From Bradyrhizobium barranii subsp. apii (lineage in GTDB: Bacteria; Pseudomonadota; Alphaproteobacteria; Rhizobiales; Xanthobacteraceae), in NCBI RefSeq assembly GCF_011516635.5, contig NZ_CP096255.1:186001-250000 (forward strand): a stretch of DNA of 64,000 nt, written 5' to 3'. The position numbers and the translations under genes are program-made. Shown here one piece after another: positions 26,724-35,469 of the stretch. Within the stretch, counting starts at the first letter, position 1, and every line of letters begins with the position of its first letter. The notes under the pieces were generated by a model, which was given only the letters and a program-made list of their open reading frames with translations, searched no databases and was not told the origin of the DNA.

Positions 26724-29230
26724 ATGTCAGGCGTGATCGTGTCGATGCGTCGGACGCTGCTGTCGTGCACATCGTTGGCGCGCAACGGCTTGTTGGGAGG
26801 CGCTCTCGCGGCGCTGCTGCCGGCTGCGCCGGCTGAGGCTGCCGCCCTCGTCGACACACTTTCCATAATGCTGGACTTCAACCGGCAGGAACTCGCGGTG
26901 CTGGCCACCGCGCTCGCGCTGCTCGGCTTCTCGGTCGTGGCCGCGATCCTGTTGATGCGCACGCGCGTGCGCACGGCGAACAACGAGGCGCGGCTGCGCG
27001 CGCGGATCGGGGAACTGCAACTCCAGTCCGATCGCTTCGGCGCGTTGCTGTTCGCCGAGCCGCAGATCCTGATCTCCTGGCCGGCCGGCGACAATCGCGC
27101 GCAGATTTCCGGCGACATCTCCATGGTGCTGCCGCGCGATTCCTCCCCCCAGCGCGTCCTCGCGTTCGGAACATGGCTGCCGCCGGAGCCCGCGCTCCAA
27201 ATGGATCACGCGGTCGATGCGCTGCGTGATCGCGGCGACGGGTTCCAGCTGACGCTGACCACCGCGCACGGCCACACGCTGGAGGCCATCGGCCGCGCCA
27301 TCGGCGGCCAGGCCATTGTCAGGATTCGCGAACTCTCCGGACTCCGGCGCGATCTGGCCGAGACCAATTTGCGTTACAAGGCCCTCGCCGACGAGACCGA
27401 GATGCTGCGCGGCTTTGCCGCCGCCGCGCCCTGGCCGATCTGGGCCAAGGCCGAGAACGGCGCGCTGAGCTACGCCAATCCGGCCTATGTGCGCGCGACC
27501 GAGGCAAGTAGCGTCACCGACGCCCAGCAGCGCAAGCTCGAGCTGCTCGACAGTGCCGACCGGACCGCGATGGAGCGGGGCCTGAAGGACGCGGCCAGTT
27601 TCACCTCGCGGCTGCCGATCGTGATCGGCGGTGAGCGGCGCATCTACGACGTCCGCGCGGTCAATGTCGGCAGCGGCAATGTCGGCGTCGCCATCGATGC
27701 CAGCGAGGCGGATGCGCTGAGCTCGGCGCTGGTGCGGATGGCGGAGGCGCATCGGCGCACGCTCGACCAGCTCTCCTCGGGCGTTGCCGTGTTCGACGGC
27801 CAGCGCCGGCTCGCCTTCTACAACGATTCCTACCGCCGGCTGTGGGACCTCGACCGCATCTTCCTCGACGCCAATCCCGACGATTCCAGCGTGCTCGACC
27901 AGCTCCGCGCAGCGCGCAAGCTGCCGGAGCAGCCGGACTTCCGCGCCTGGAAGGCCAAGCTGCACGAGGCCTATCGCGCGGTCGAGGCCGCCAAGGACAC
28001 CTGGTACCTGCCCGACGGCCGCGCGCTCTCCGTCGTCACCACGCCGAATCCGGAAGGCGGCGTCACCTATCTGTTCGACGACGTCACCGAAAGCCTCGAG
28101 CTCGCCCGCCGCTTCGACGGCATGATCCGCGTCCAGCGCGAGACGCTGGACAGCCTCGCCGAGGGCGTCGCGGTGTTCGGCAGCAATGGCAGGGCGCAGC
28201 TGTTCAACCCGGCCTTCGTCCGGATGTGGAAGCTGTCGAGCGACGCCATGCGCGACGAGCCGCACATCCAGACGGTCGAAGGCTGGTGCCATCAGCTGTT
28301 CGACGACCCGCAAGTCTGGCGGCAGATCCGCGAGGCCGTCACCTCGATCGAGAGCCGCGCCGACGTGCCGCTGAAGCTGGAGCGCAAGGACGGCAGCGTG
28401 CTCGACGGCATGATCCGTCCGCTGCATGACGGCGCGACCATGCTGACGTTCCAGGACATCACCGACACCGAGAATGTCGAGCGTGCGCTGCGCGAGCGCA
28501 ACGAGGCGCTGGAGGCCGCCGACCAGATGAAGGTGGATTTCGTCCACCACGTCTCCTACGAGCTGCGCTCGCCGCTCACCACCATCATCGGCTTCGCGCA
28601 TTTCCTCTCAGCGATCCCTCGACCGGGCCGCTGACGCCGAAACAGGCCGAATATCTCGACTACGTCACCAAATCCACCAACGCCCTGCTGGCGCTGACCA
28701 ACAACATCCTGGATCTCGCCACGATCGATGCCGGCGCCATGAAGCTGGAACTCGGCCCGGTCGACGTCAGCAAGGCCATCGAACTCGCCGCCGAGGGTAT
28801 CCAGGACCGCCTCGCCACCGACCGCATCCGCCTCAAGGTCGAGATCGCGCCCGATATCGGCAGCTTCGTCGGCGACGAGAAACGCGTGGTGCAGGTGCTC
28901 TATAACCTCCTCGCCAACGCCGTCGGGTTTTCTCCACAGGATTCCACCGTCGGCATCAGCGCACGCCGCACCGAACGCAGCGTGGTCTTCACTGTGACAG
29001 ATTCCGGGCCTGGAATACCTGCCGACATGAAGGACAAGGTGTTCAACTGGTTCGAAAGCCGCTCGCAGGGGTCGCGTCACCGCGGCGCCGGGCTCGGCCT
29101 GTCGCTGGTGCGCTCCTTCGTCGAGCTGCATGGCGGCAAGGTGCGGGTGGATTCGATCGTGGGCAGGGGCACGGTCGTGATCTGCGACTTCCCGACCGAC
29201 CAGGCGGCGCATCGCGACGCCGCCGAATGA
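26724..29230 (+). pseudogene. divL: DivL-like PAS sensor pseudokinase, reading frame broken near 28604
   Basis: Membrane-anchored multi-PAS kinase resembling Caulobacter DivL, which acts in cell-cycle polarity by controlling CckA. The N-terminal half (26724-28634) has a leader, a membrane helix (LAVLATALALLGFSVVAAILL), PAS-like segments and the dimerisation helix. In that helix the residue where kinases carry phospho-His is Tyr (VSYELRSPL, TAC 28557-28559), as in DivL. The frame then changes by -1 (or +2) at 28604-28610. The rest (SDPSTGPLTPKQAEYL, N-box NLLANAVGFSP, DSGPGIP, GAGLGLSLV) continues in the other frame to 29230. The next gene, tsaE, overlaps its stop. The start is uncertain (26724 or 26745). 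Confidence 0.8.
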
Positions 29231-30795
29231 CGGAACCGACCACATTCTCCGTCGCGCTTGTCAACGAGACGGCCACCGCACAATTGATGGCCGACCTCGC
29301 GCTGCTGGTCGGCCCCGGCGACGTCATCACCCTCACCGGCGATCTCGGCGCGGGCAAGACTGCGGCTGCGCGCGCCATGATCCGCTATCTCGCCGGCGAC
29401 GAGGCGCTGGAAGTCCCGAGCCCGACCTTCACGCTGGTGCAGGGCTACGAGCTGCCGCCGTTTCCGGTGATGCATGCCGATCTCTACCGCGTCGAGGACG
29501 AGAGCGAGCTCGAGGAGATCGGCCTGTCGCCGCTTCCCGATGCCACGCTCGTCCTGATCGAATGGCCGGAACGCGCACCGTCGGCGATTCCGCAAGACCG
29601 CATCGACATCGCGCTGACGCACCGGCCGGCGCTGGGCTCGAATGCACGCGCCGCCGACATCACCGGTTACGGCAAGGCCGCCGCACAAGTCGCACGGCTG
29701 AAGGCGCTACGGGAATTCCTCGAGGCATCCGGCTACATGGATGCAACGCGCAAGCACATGGCCGGCGATGCCTCGACCCGCTCCTATGCGCGGCTGCTGC
29801 GTAACGACGAGATCGTCATCCTCATGAACTTTCCGCAGCGGCCTGATGGCGCTGCGATGTACAATGGAAAATCCTACAGCGCGGCGGTGCATCTTGCCGA
29901 GAACATCAAGCCGTTCGTTGCCGTCGACGAAGGCCTGCGCGTGGCGGGAGTCTCAGCGCCCGCGATCCACCATTACGATCTCGACCACGGCTTCCTGATT
30001 TCCGAGGATTTCGGCAGCGACGGCGTGATCGAAGGCGATCCGCCGCGCCCGATCGCCGAACGTTACGAAGCTGCGACCGACGTGCTGGCCGTGCTGCACA
30101 GCAAGACATTGCCGGAGACGCTGCGGCTGGCGGATCAGACCTACACCATTCCTGCCTTCGACACCGAGGCGCTGCTGATCGAGATCGGGTTGATGCCGGA
30201 ATGGTATCTGCCCGATCGCAACGCGCCACTGAGCGACGAGAAGCGCGCGGAATTCTTCGCGATGTGGCGCGAGCTGCTGAAGAAGCCGCTGGCCGCGCCA
30301 AAAACCTGGATCATCCGCGACTACCACTCGCCCAATCTGATCTGGCTCGCCGATCGTACTGGCATGGCGCGCGTCGGCGTGATCGACTTCCAAGACACCG
30401 TACTCGGGCCGCATTCCTATGACGTCGTGTCGCTGCTGCAGGACGCGCGTATCGACGTCCCTGAGACCCTCGAGCTGACACTGCTGTCGCGCTACATCAA
30501 GGCGCGGCGCACGGCCGATGCGAGCTTCGATCCGGCCGGCTTCGCCGAGCTCTACGCCATCATGTCGGCGCAGCGGAGCACGCGCCTGCTCGGCACCTTC
30601 GCCCGTCTCAACCGCCGCGACGGTAAGCCGCATTATCTTCGCCACCAGCCGCGGATCTGGACCTACCTCCAGCGCTCGCTGGCACATCCCGCGCTGGCTC
30701 GCCTGCGCGACTGGTATCTCGCCAACGTCCCGCCGCCCCGGGGGGCGTCCCAAGAGCCGTCCGAAGAGCAGCCTGAAGAGCAGCCTCAAGCCTGA
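29227..30795 (+). CDS. tsaE: TsaE-AmgK fusion: tRNA t6A ATPase plus anomeric sugar kinase
   Basis: 522-residue two-domain protein. Residues 1-150 are TsaE (YjeE), the ATPase of tRNA threonylcarbamoyladenosine synthesis, with P-loop GDLGAGKT (38-45), SPTFTLVQGY and HADLYRVEDESELEEIG. Residues about 165-500 are an aminoglycoside-phosphotransferase-like kinase (MAGDASTRSYARL, IIRDYHSPNLIWL, GVIDFQDTVLGPHSYD). This matches AmgK, which phosphorylates N-acetylmuramate and N-acetylglucosamine at C1 in cell-wall recycling. murU, encoding the next enzyme of that route, lies two genes downstream. The tail is Glu/Pro/Gln-rich. The start overlaps the divL stop by four bases. Confidence 0.92.
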   Translation: MTEPTTFSVALVNETATAQLMADLALLVGPGDVITLTGDLGAGKTAAARAMIRYLAGDEALEVPSPTFTLVQGYELPPFPVMHADLYRVEDESELEEIGLSPLPDATLVLIEWPERAPSAIPQDRIDIALTHRPALGSNARAADITGYGKAAAQVARLKALREFLEASGYMDATRKHMAGDASTRSYARLLRNDEIVILMNFPQRPDGAAMYNGKSYSAAVHLAENIKPFVAVDEGLRVAGVSAPAIHHYDLDHGFLISEDFGSDGVIEGDPPRPIAERYEAATDVLAVLHSKTLPETLRLADQTYTIPAFDTEALLIEIGLMPEWYLPDRNAPLSDEKRAEFFAMWRELLKKPLAAPKTWIIRDYHSPNLIWLADRTGMARVGVIDFQDTVLGPHSYDVVSLLQDARIDVPETLELTLLSRYIKARRTADASFDPAGFAELYAIMSAQRSTRLLGTFARLNRRDGKPHYLRHQPRIWTYLQRSLAHPALARLRDWYLANVPPPRGASQEPSEEQPEEQPQA

Positions 30796-30884
30796 TTCGC
30801 GGCCCGATTTACCGCCTGTTAGCCATCGCATCGGTATCATCGCCCGCAGGCAGCCGGACAAGGACGGGGCTGGAGCAAGGGCAG

Positions 30885-31202
30885 ATGGCGGTCAAGACGG
30901 ACCATCGTGGCAACAGCCGGGTTGTTTTCGAGCGCGGGATACCGGCCCAGATGATGGGGATCGACGGCACCTGGCGGCGCGAGTGCACCATGGAGGACGT
31001 CTCCGAGAGCGGCGCCAAGCTGACCATCGACGGCTCGGTCGAGGGCCTGCATCTGAAGGAATTTTTTCTCCTGCTGTCGTCCACCGGACTTGCGTACCGT
31101 CGCTGTGAGCTGGCGTGGGTCAACGGCGACCAGATCGGCGTCAATTTTCTCAAGCTCGGCGACAAGAAGAAGAAGGCGCGTTCCACATCCGTTGGGGCGT
31201 GA
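30885..31202 (+). CDS. PilZ-domain protein (c-di-GMP binding)
   Basis: 105-residue single-domain PilZ protein. Both parts of the cyclic-di-GMP binding signature are present: RxxxR at Arg8-Arg12 (HRGNSRVVF) and DxSxxG at Asp38-Gly43 (MEDVSESGAKL). The rest is a beta-barrel ending in a Lys-rich tail. Such stand-alone PilZ domains adjust motility, polysaccharide or cell-cycle outputs through partner proteins; no partner can be named here. It sits between tsaE-amgK and murU on the same strand, with gaps of about 90 and 155 bases. Confidence 0.88.
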   Translation: MAVKTDHRGNSRVVFERGIPAQMMGIDGTWRRECTMEDVSESGAKLTIDGSVEGLHLKEFFLLLSSTGLAYRRCELAWVNGDQIGVNFLKLGDKKKKARSTSVGA

Positions 31203-31357
31203 CGGCCACACCCGTCGTACAACCGTCACGGCAGGTGGTTAAGGCGGTTAAGACGCGGTGCGGCCAATTGCGGTCCGTGTTAGGATTGCTGCGTACGCGA
31301 ACTTCAAAAGTTCTCAAGTCCAGGATTCCGGGAAAGACGAGTCTGAGAAAGCGAACG

Positions 31358-32080
31358 ATGTCCGTCAAGCCGACCAAAGCCATGGTGCTCGCCGCGGGGT
31401 TCGGGCTGCGCATGCGTCCGTTGACGGAGAAGATGCCGAAGCCGCTCGTGCCGGTGGCCGGCCAGCCGCTGCTGGACCATGTGCTCGACAAGCTCGGCGA
31501 CGCCGGCGTGACCGAGGCGATCGTCAATGTGCACTATCTGCCGGACCAGATCATCAACCACACCGCATCCCGCCAGCATCCGCGTGTGACCATCTCGGAC
31601 GAGCGCGACCAGGTGCTCGGCACCGGCGGTGGCGTGGTCAAGGCGCTGCCGCTGCTCGGCGACGCGCCGTTCTTCCATGTCAATTCCGACACGCTGTGGA
31701 TCGACGGCGTGCGCTCGAACCTGGCGCGGCTTGCGGAAAACTTCGACCCTGAGCGCATGGACATCCTGCTCTTGATGGCGCCGACCGCGACCAGCATCGG
31801 CTATAGCGGCCGTGGCGATTATGGCATGCTGCCCGACGGCGCCCTGCGCAAGCGCAAGGAAAAAGAGGTCGTTCCGTTCGTCTATGCCGGCGCGGCGATC
31901 CTGTCGCCCTCGATCTTCGCCGATGCGCCGACGGGCGAGTTCTCGCTGACAAAAATGTTCGACCGCGCCAACGAGCAGGAGCGGCTGTTCGGCCTCCGCC
32001 TCGACGGCGTCTGGATGCATGTCGGCACGCCCGATGCCGTGCATGCGGCGGAAGAGGCGTTTCTGGAGAGCGTGGCGTAA
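31358..32080 (+). CDS. murU: Nucleotidyltransferase, probable N-acetylmuramate 1-phosphate uridylyltransferase MurU
   Basis: 240-residue sugar-phosphate nucleotidyltransferase. The N-terminal signature is MVLAAGFGLRMRPLTEKMPKPLVPVAG (in two parts: LAAGFGLRMRPLT and KPLVPV). LGTGGGVVKALPLLG and FFHVNSDTLW follow, the latter providing the metal Asp. MurU converts MurNAc-1-phosphate plus UTP into UDP-MurNAc in the recycling shortcut that bypasses MurA. The location after the TsaE-AmgK kinase supports this over a generic GlmU/RfbA-type function. The ATG at 31358 is chosen because the longer open frame reads through the end of pilZ in another frame. Confidence 0.88.
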   Translation: MSVKPTKAMVLAAGFGLRMRPLTEKMPKPLVPVAGQPLLDHVLDKLGDAGVTEAIVNVHYLPDQIINHTASRQHPRVTISDERDQVLGTGGGVVKALPLLGDAPFFHVNSDTLWIDGVRSNLARLAENFDPERMDILLLMAPTATSIGYSGRGDYGMLPDGALRKRKEKEVVPFVYAGAAILSPSIFADAPTGEFSLTKMFDRANEQERLFGLRLDGVWMHVGTPDAVHAAEEAFLESVA

Positions 32081-32082
32081 GC

Positions 32083-32225
32083 CGCTCTCGTGTCCGACGC
32101 GGTGCGGCGCGAAGTGCCGCTCCGCAGAGCCGGGACCCAGCTGGCTCACAAATTCGACCAAGCAGCATAGGCCCCGGTTCAGCAACGCGTCATTTCATGC
32201 CGCGTTGCGTCCGGGGGCACGAGAG
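32083..32225. repeat. Long palindromic repeat between murU and addB
   Basis: The arms CCGCTCTCGTGTCC... and ...GGCACGAGAGCGG are inverted, with inner GACGCGGTGCGG and CCGCGTTGCGTC segments. A truncated copy is at 16929 and a related one at 40695. Confidence 0.75.
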
Positions 32226-32322
32226 CGGTGTAAAGCGAACAGCGGGGACTATCTCCCCTCCACCCATATCCATTTGAATCCGCCTCCCTATATTGGCGCC
32301 TGATTCCCGAATCAGGCAGCCC

Positions 32323-35300
32323 ATGCGCGTTTTCAGCGTTCCCATCTCAGTTCCGTTCCTGCGCACGGTCGTCTCGAGCCTGCTCGACGGCCGGCTGGTC
32401 GACGGATTCGAGGCGCGCAAGGAACCGGCGCGGCTTGCGGATGCCACGCTGTACCTGCCGACAAGGCGCGCCATGCGCGTCGTGCGCGAGATCTTTCTCG
32501 ACGAGATGGCCGCCGATGCGGTGGTCCTGCCCCGCATCGTCGCGCTCGGCGACATCGACGAGGACGAGCTCGCTTTCGCCGACGAGGGCGAGCAGTTCTC
32601 CGGCGCAGCGCCGCTCGACATTCCGCCGCGGCTTGGCGAGCTGGAACGGCGGCTGACGCTGGCGCAGCTCGTCGCCGCCTGGGCCAAGGGCCCGGTGCTG
32701 TCCCCGCTGGTGGTCGGCGGCCCCGCCTCGACGCTGGCGCTGGCCGGCGACCTCGCGCGCCTGATCGACGACATGGTGACGCGCGGCGTCGACTGGAGCG
32801 CGCTCGACGGCCTCGTGCCCGACATGCTCGACCGCTACTGGCAGCACTCGCTCGAATTTTTGCGGATCGCGCGCATCGCGTGGCCCGGCCATCTCGCCGA
32901 GATCAACCGGATCGAGCCCGCGGCGCGGCGCGACCTCCTGATCGCGGCGGAAGCCAGGCGGTTGACCGCGCATCCCCATGGCCCCGTGATCGCGGCGGGC
33001 TCGACCGGCTCGATGCCGGCCACCGCAAAATTCCTGCATGCGGTCGCATCGCTGCCGCATGGTGCCGTGGTGCTGCCCGGCCTCGACACCGACCTCGACG
33101 ACGACGCCTGGCGCAGCATCGGCGGCGTGCGCGATTCGCTCGGCAAGTTCGCCGAGCATCCGGCGTCGAACCATCCGCAATATGCCATGCACGCGCTGCT
33201 GGATCGCTTCGGCATCAAGCGCGGCGATGTCGAGCTGCTTCAACCGGCAGCGGACGGCGGCCGCGATCTGCTCGCCTCCGAATCGATGCGGCCATCTGCC
33301 AAGACGGAAGTCTGGCACGACCGGCTGAAGCGACCGGATGTCGCAGCGAAGATCGCCGGCGGCATGTCAAACCTCGCGGTGGTCGAGGCGCCCAATCCCG
33401 AAATGGAGGCCCTCGCGATCGCCATTTCGATGCGCGAGGCGCGCCATCTCGACAAATCAGCGGCGCTGGTGACGCCGGACCGCGCGCTGGCGCGGCGGGT
33501 GATGGCCGCGCTCACGCGATGGGATCTCGCCTTCGACGATTCCGGCGGCGACGTGCTGATGGAAACGTCCGTCGGCGTTTTTGCGCGTCTGGCATCGGAA
33601 GCGGCGACCAAGGGATTGGAGCCGCCGACGCTGCTGGCGATGCTGAAGCATCCGCTGTGCCGGCTTGGCCGGCTGCCTGGCGCATGGAAGGCGGCGATCG
33701 AGGACCTTGAGCTTGCGGTCTTGCGCGGCACGCGGCCGCCTGCGGGCACCGCAGGCCTGCTGCGCGAATTCAATCGTTTCCGCGAGGAGCTGGCAAAGCT
33801 GTGGCGCAAGGAGGTCTCTGCGCTCCACCACGCGGAGCCACGTGCGCGTCTGAAGGCGGAGGACCTCGATCGCATCCAGGCGCTGATCGATGCCCTGCGA
33901 CAAGCGTTGGCGCCGATCGAGAGTCTCGCGTCATCGAAACCGTACGACTTCGCCGAGCTCGCGCACCGGCACCGCGAGATCATGATCGAGCTCTCGCGCG
34001 ACGAGCAGGGTATCCCTCTCGCCTTCGAGGAGCGCGAGGGCCTGGCGCTCGCAGCCGCCTTCGACGACCTGCTGCGCGGCGGCACCACCAGCGGGTTGAT
34101 GGTGACGCTGCCTGACTATGCCGACGTTTTCCAGACCGCGTTCAGCGACCGGGCCGTGCGGCGGCGGGACAGACCCGGCGCGCGGCTGCAGATCTACGGT
34201 CCGCTGGAATCGCGCCTGATGCAGGCCGACCGGATCATCATCGGCGGCCTGATCGAAGGCGTCTGGCCGCCGGCGCCGCGCATCGATCCCTGGCTCAGCC
34301 GGCCGATGCGACACGAGCTTGGCCTCGATTTGCCGGAGCGCCGTATCGGCCTCTCCGCACACGACTTCGCGCAACTGCTCGGCGGCGACGAGGTGATCCT
34401 GACCCATTCCGCTAAGGCCGGCGGCGCACCGGCGGTTGCCTCGCGCTTCCTGCACCGGTTAGAGGCGGTCGCGGGCGACGAGCTCTGGAAGACGGCCATC
34501 CGCGCGGGCGAGAAATACGTGCAGTTTGCGGGCGCGCTGGACCAGCCCGACGAGGTCAAGCCGGTCAAGCAGCCCGAGCCGCGGCCGCCGCGCGCGACGC
34601 GGCCGCTCAAGATGTCGGTCACCGCGATCGAGGACTGGCTGCGTGATCCCTACACGATCTACGCGAAGCACATTTTGCGGCTCGACGCGCTCGACCCCGT
34701 CGACATGCCTCTGTCGGCCGCCGACCGCGGCTCGGCGATTCACGATGCGCTCGGCGAGTTCACGGAAAGCTACGCCACGCGCCTGCCCGACGATCCCGCC
34801 CGCGTGCTGCACGCGATCGGTAAGAAGTATTTTGAGCCACTGATGGAGCGCCCCGAAGCGCGGGCGCTGTGGTGGCCGCGCTTCCAGCGCATCGCGCGCT
34901 GGTTCGGCGAATGGGAGACGGCACGCCGCGACGTGATCGAGGTCATCACGGCGGAGACGCGTGGCGAGATCTCGATCCAGCTCGACCACGACCGCAGCTT
35001 CCAGCTCTCCGCCCGCGCCGACCGCATCGAGCGGCGCCAGGGCGGCGGTTACGCCATTCTCGACTACAAGACCGGCCAGCCGCCGAGCGACAAGCAGGTC
35101 CGTTTGGGCCTGTCACCGCAGCTTACGCTGGAGGCCGCGATCCTGCGCGAAGGCGGCTTTCCCCACATCGACGCCGGATCGTCGGTCAGCCAGCTAATCT
35201 ATGTGCGCCTGAGCGGCAATAGTCCGCCGGGCGAGGAGCGCGTACTCCAGCTCAAAGTTAACAAAGGTGACGAGCCAATTCCGCCGGACACGGCGGCCGC

Positions 35301-35469
35301 GGAAGCCAGGGCCAAGCTGGAAGCGCTGATCCGCGCCTTCGACGACGAAAACCAACCTTACACCTCGCTGAACCTGCCGATGTGGACCAACCGCTACGGC
35401 ACTTATGACGACCTCGCCCGGATCAAGGAATGGTCCGCGGCCGGCGGCCTGGGGATCGAGGAATGGTGA
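32323..35469 (+). CDS. addB: Double-strand break repair protein AddB
   Basis: Nuclease/inactive-helicase subunit of AddAB, which resects DNA ends for RecA (the RecBCD equivalent in Alphaproteobacteria). 1048 residues from ATG 32323 (MRVFSVPISVPFLRTVVSSLL). The N-terminal half resembles a degenerate UvrD-type helicase (LPTRRAMRVVREIF, GLIEGVWPP). The C-terminal PD-(D/E)xK nuclease is seen as SARADRIERRQGGGYAILDYKTG. It overlaps addA by seven bases, so the two subunits are translationally coupled. Confidence 0.93.
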   Translation: MRVFSVPISVPFLRTVVSSLLDGRLVDGFEARKEPARLADATLYLPTRRAMRVVREIFLDEMAADAVVLPRIVALGDIDEDELAFADEGEQFSGAAPLDIPPRLGELERRLTLAQLVAAWAKGPVLSPLVVGGPASTLALAGDLARLIDDMVTRGVDWSALDGLVPDMLDRYWQHSLEFLRIARIAWPGHLAEINRIEPAARRDLLIAAEARRLTAHPHGPVIAAGSTGSMPATAKFLHAVASLPHGAVVLPGLDTDLDDDAWRSIGGVRDSLGKFAEHPASNHPQYAMHALLDRFGIKRGDVELLQPAADGGRDLLASESMRPSAKTEVWHDRLKRPDVAAKIAGGMSNLAVVEAPNPEMEALAIAISMREARHLDKSAALVTPDRALARRVMAALTRWDLAFDDSGGDVLMETSVGVFARLASEAATKGLEPPTLLAMLKHPLCRLGRLPGAWKAAIEDLELAVLRGTRPPAGTAGLLREFNRFREELAKLWRKEVSALHHAEPRARLKAEDLDRIQALIDALRQALAPIESLASSKPYDFAELAHRHREIMIELSRDEQGIPLAFEEREGLALAAAFDDLLRGGTTSGLMVTLPDYADVFQTAFSDRAVRRRDRPGARLQIYGPLESRLMQADRIIIGGLIEGVWPPAPRIDPWLSRPMRHELGLDLPERRIGLSAHDFAQLLGGDEVILTHSAKAGGAPAVASRFLHRLEAVAGDELWKTAIRAGEKYVQFAGALDQPDEVKPVKQPEPRPPRATRPLKMSVTAIEDWLRDPYTIYAKHILRLDALDPVDMPLSAADRGSAIHDALGEFTESYATRLPDDPARVLHAIGKKYFEPLMERPEARALWWPRFQRIARWFGEWETARRDVIEVITAETRGEISIQLDHDRSFQLSARADRIERRQGGGYAILDYKTGQPPSDKQVRLGLSPQLTLEAAILREGGFPHIDAGSSVSQLIYVRLSGNSPPGEERVLQLKVNKGDEPIPPDTAAAEARAKLEALIRAFDDENQPYTSLNLPMWTNRYGTYDDLARIKEWSAAGGLGIEEW

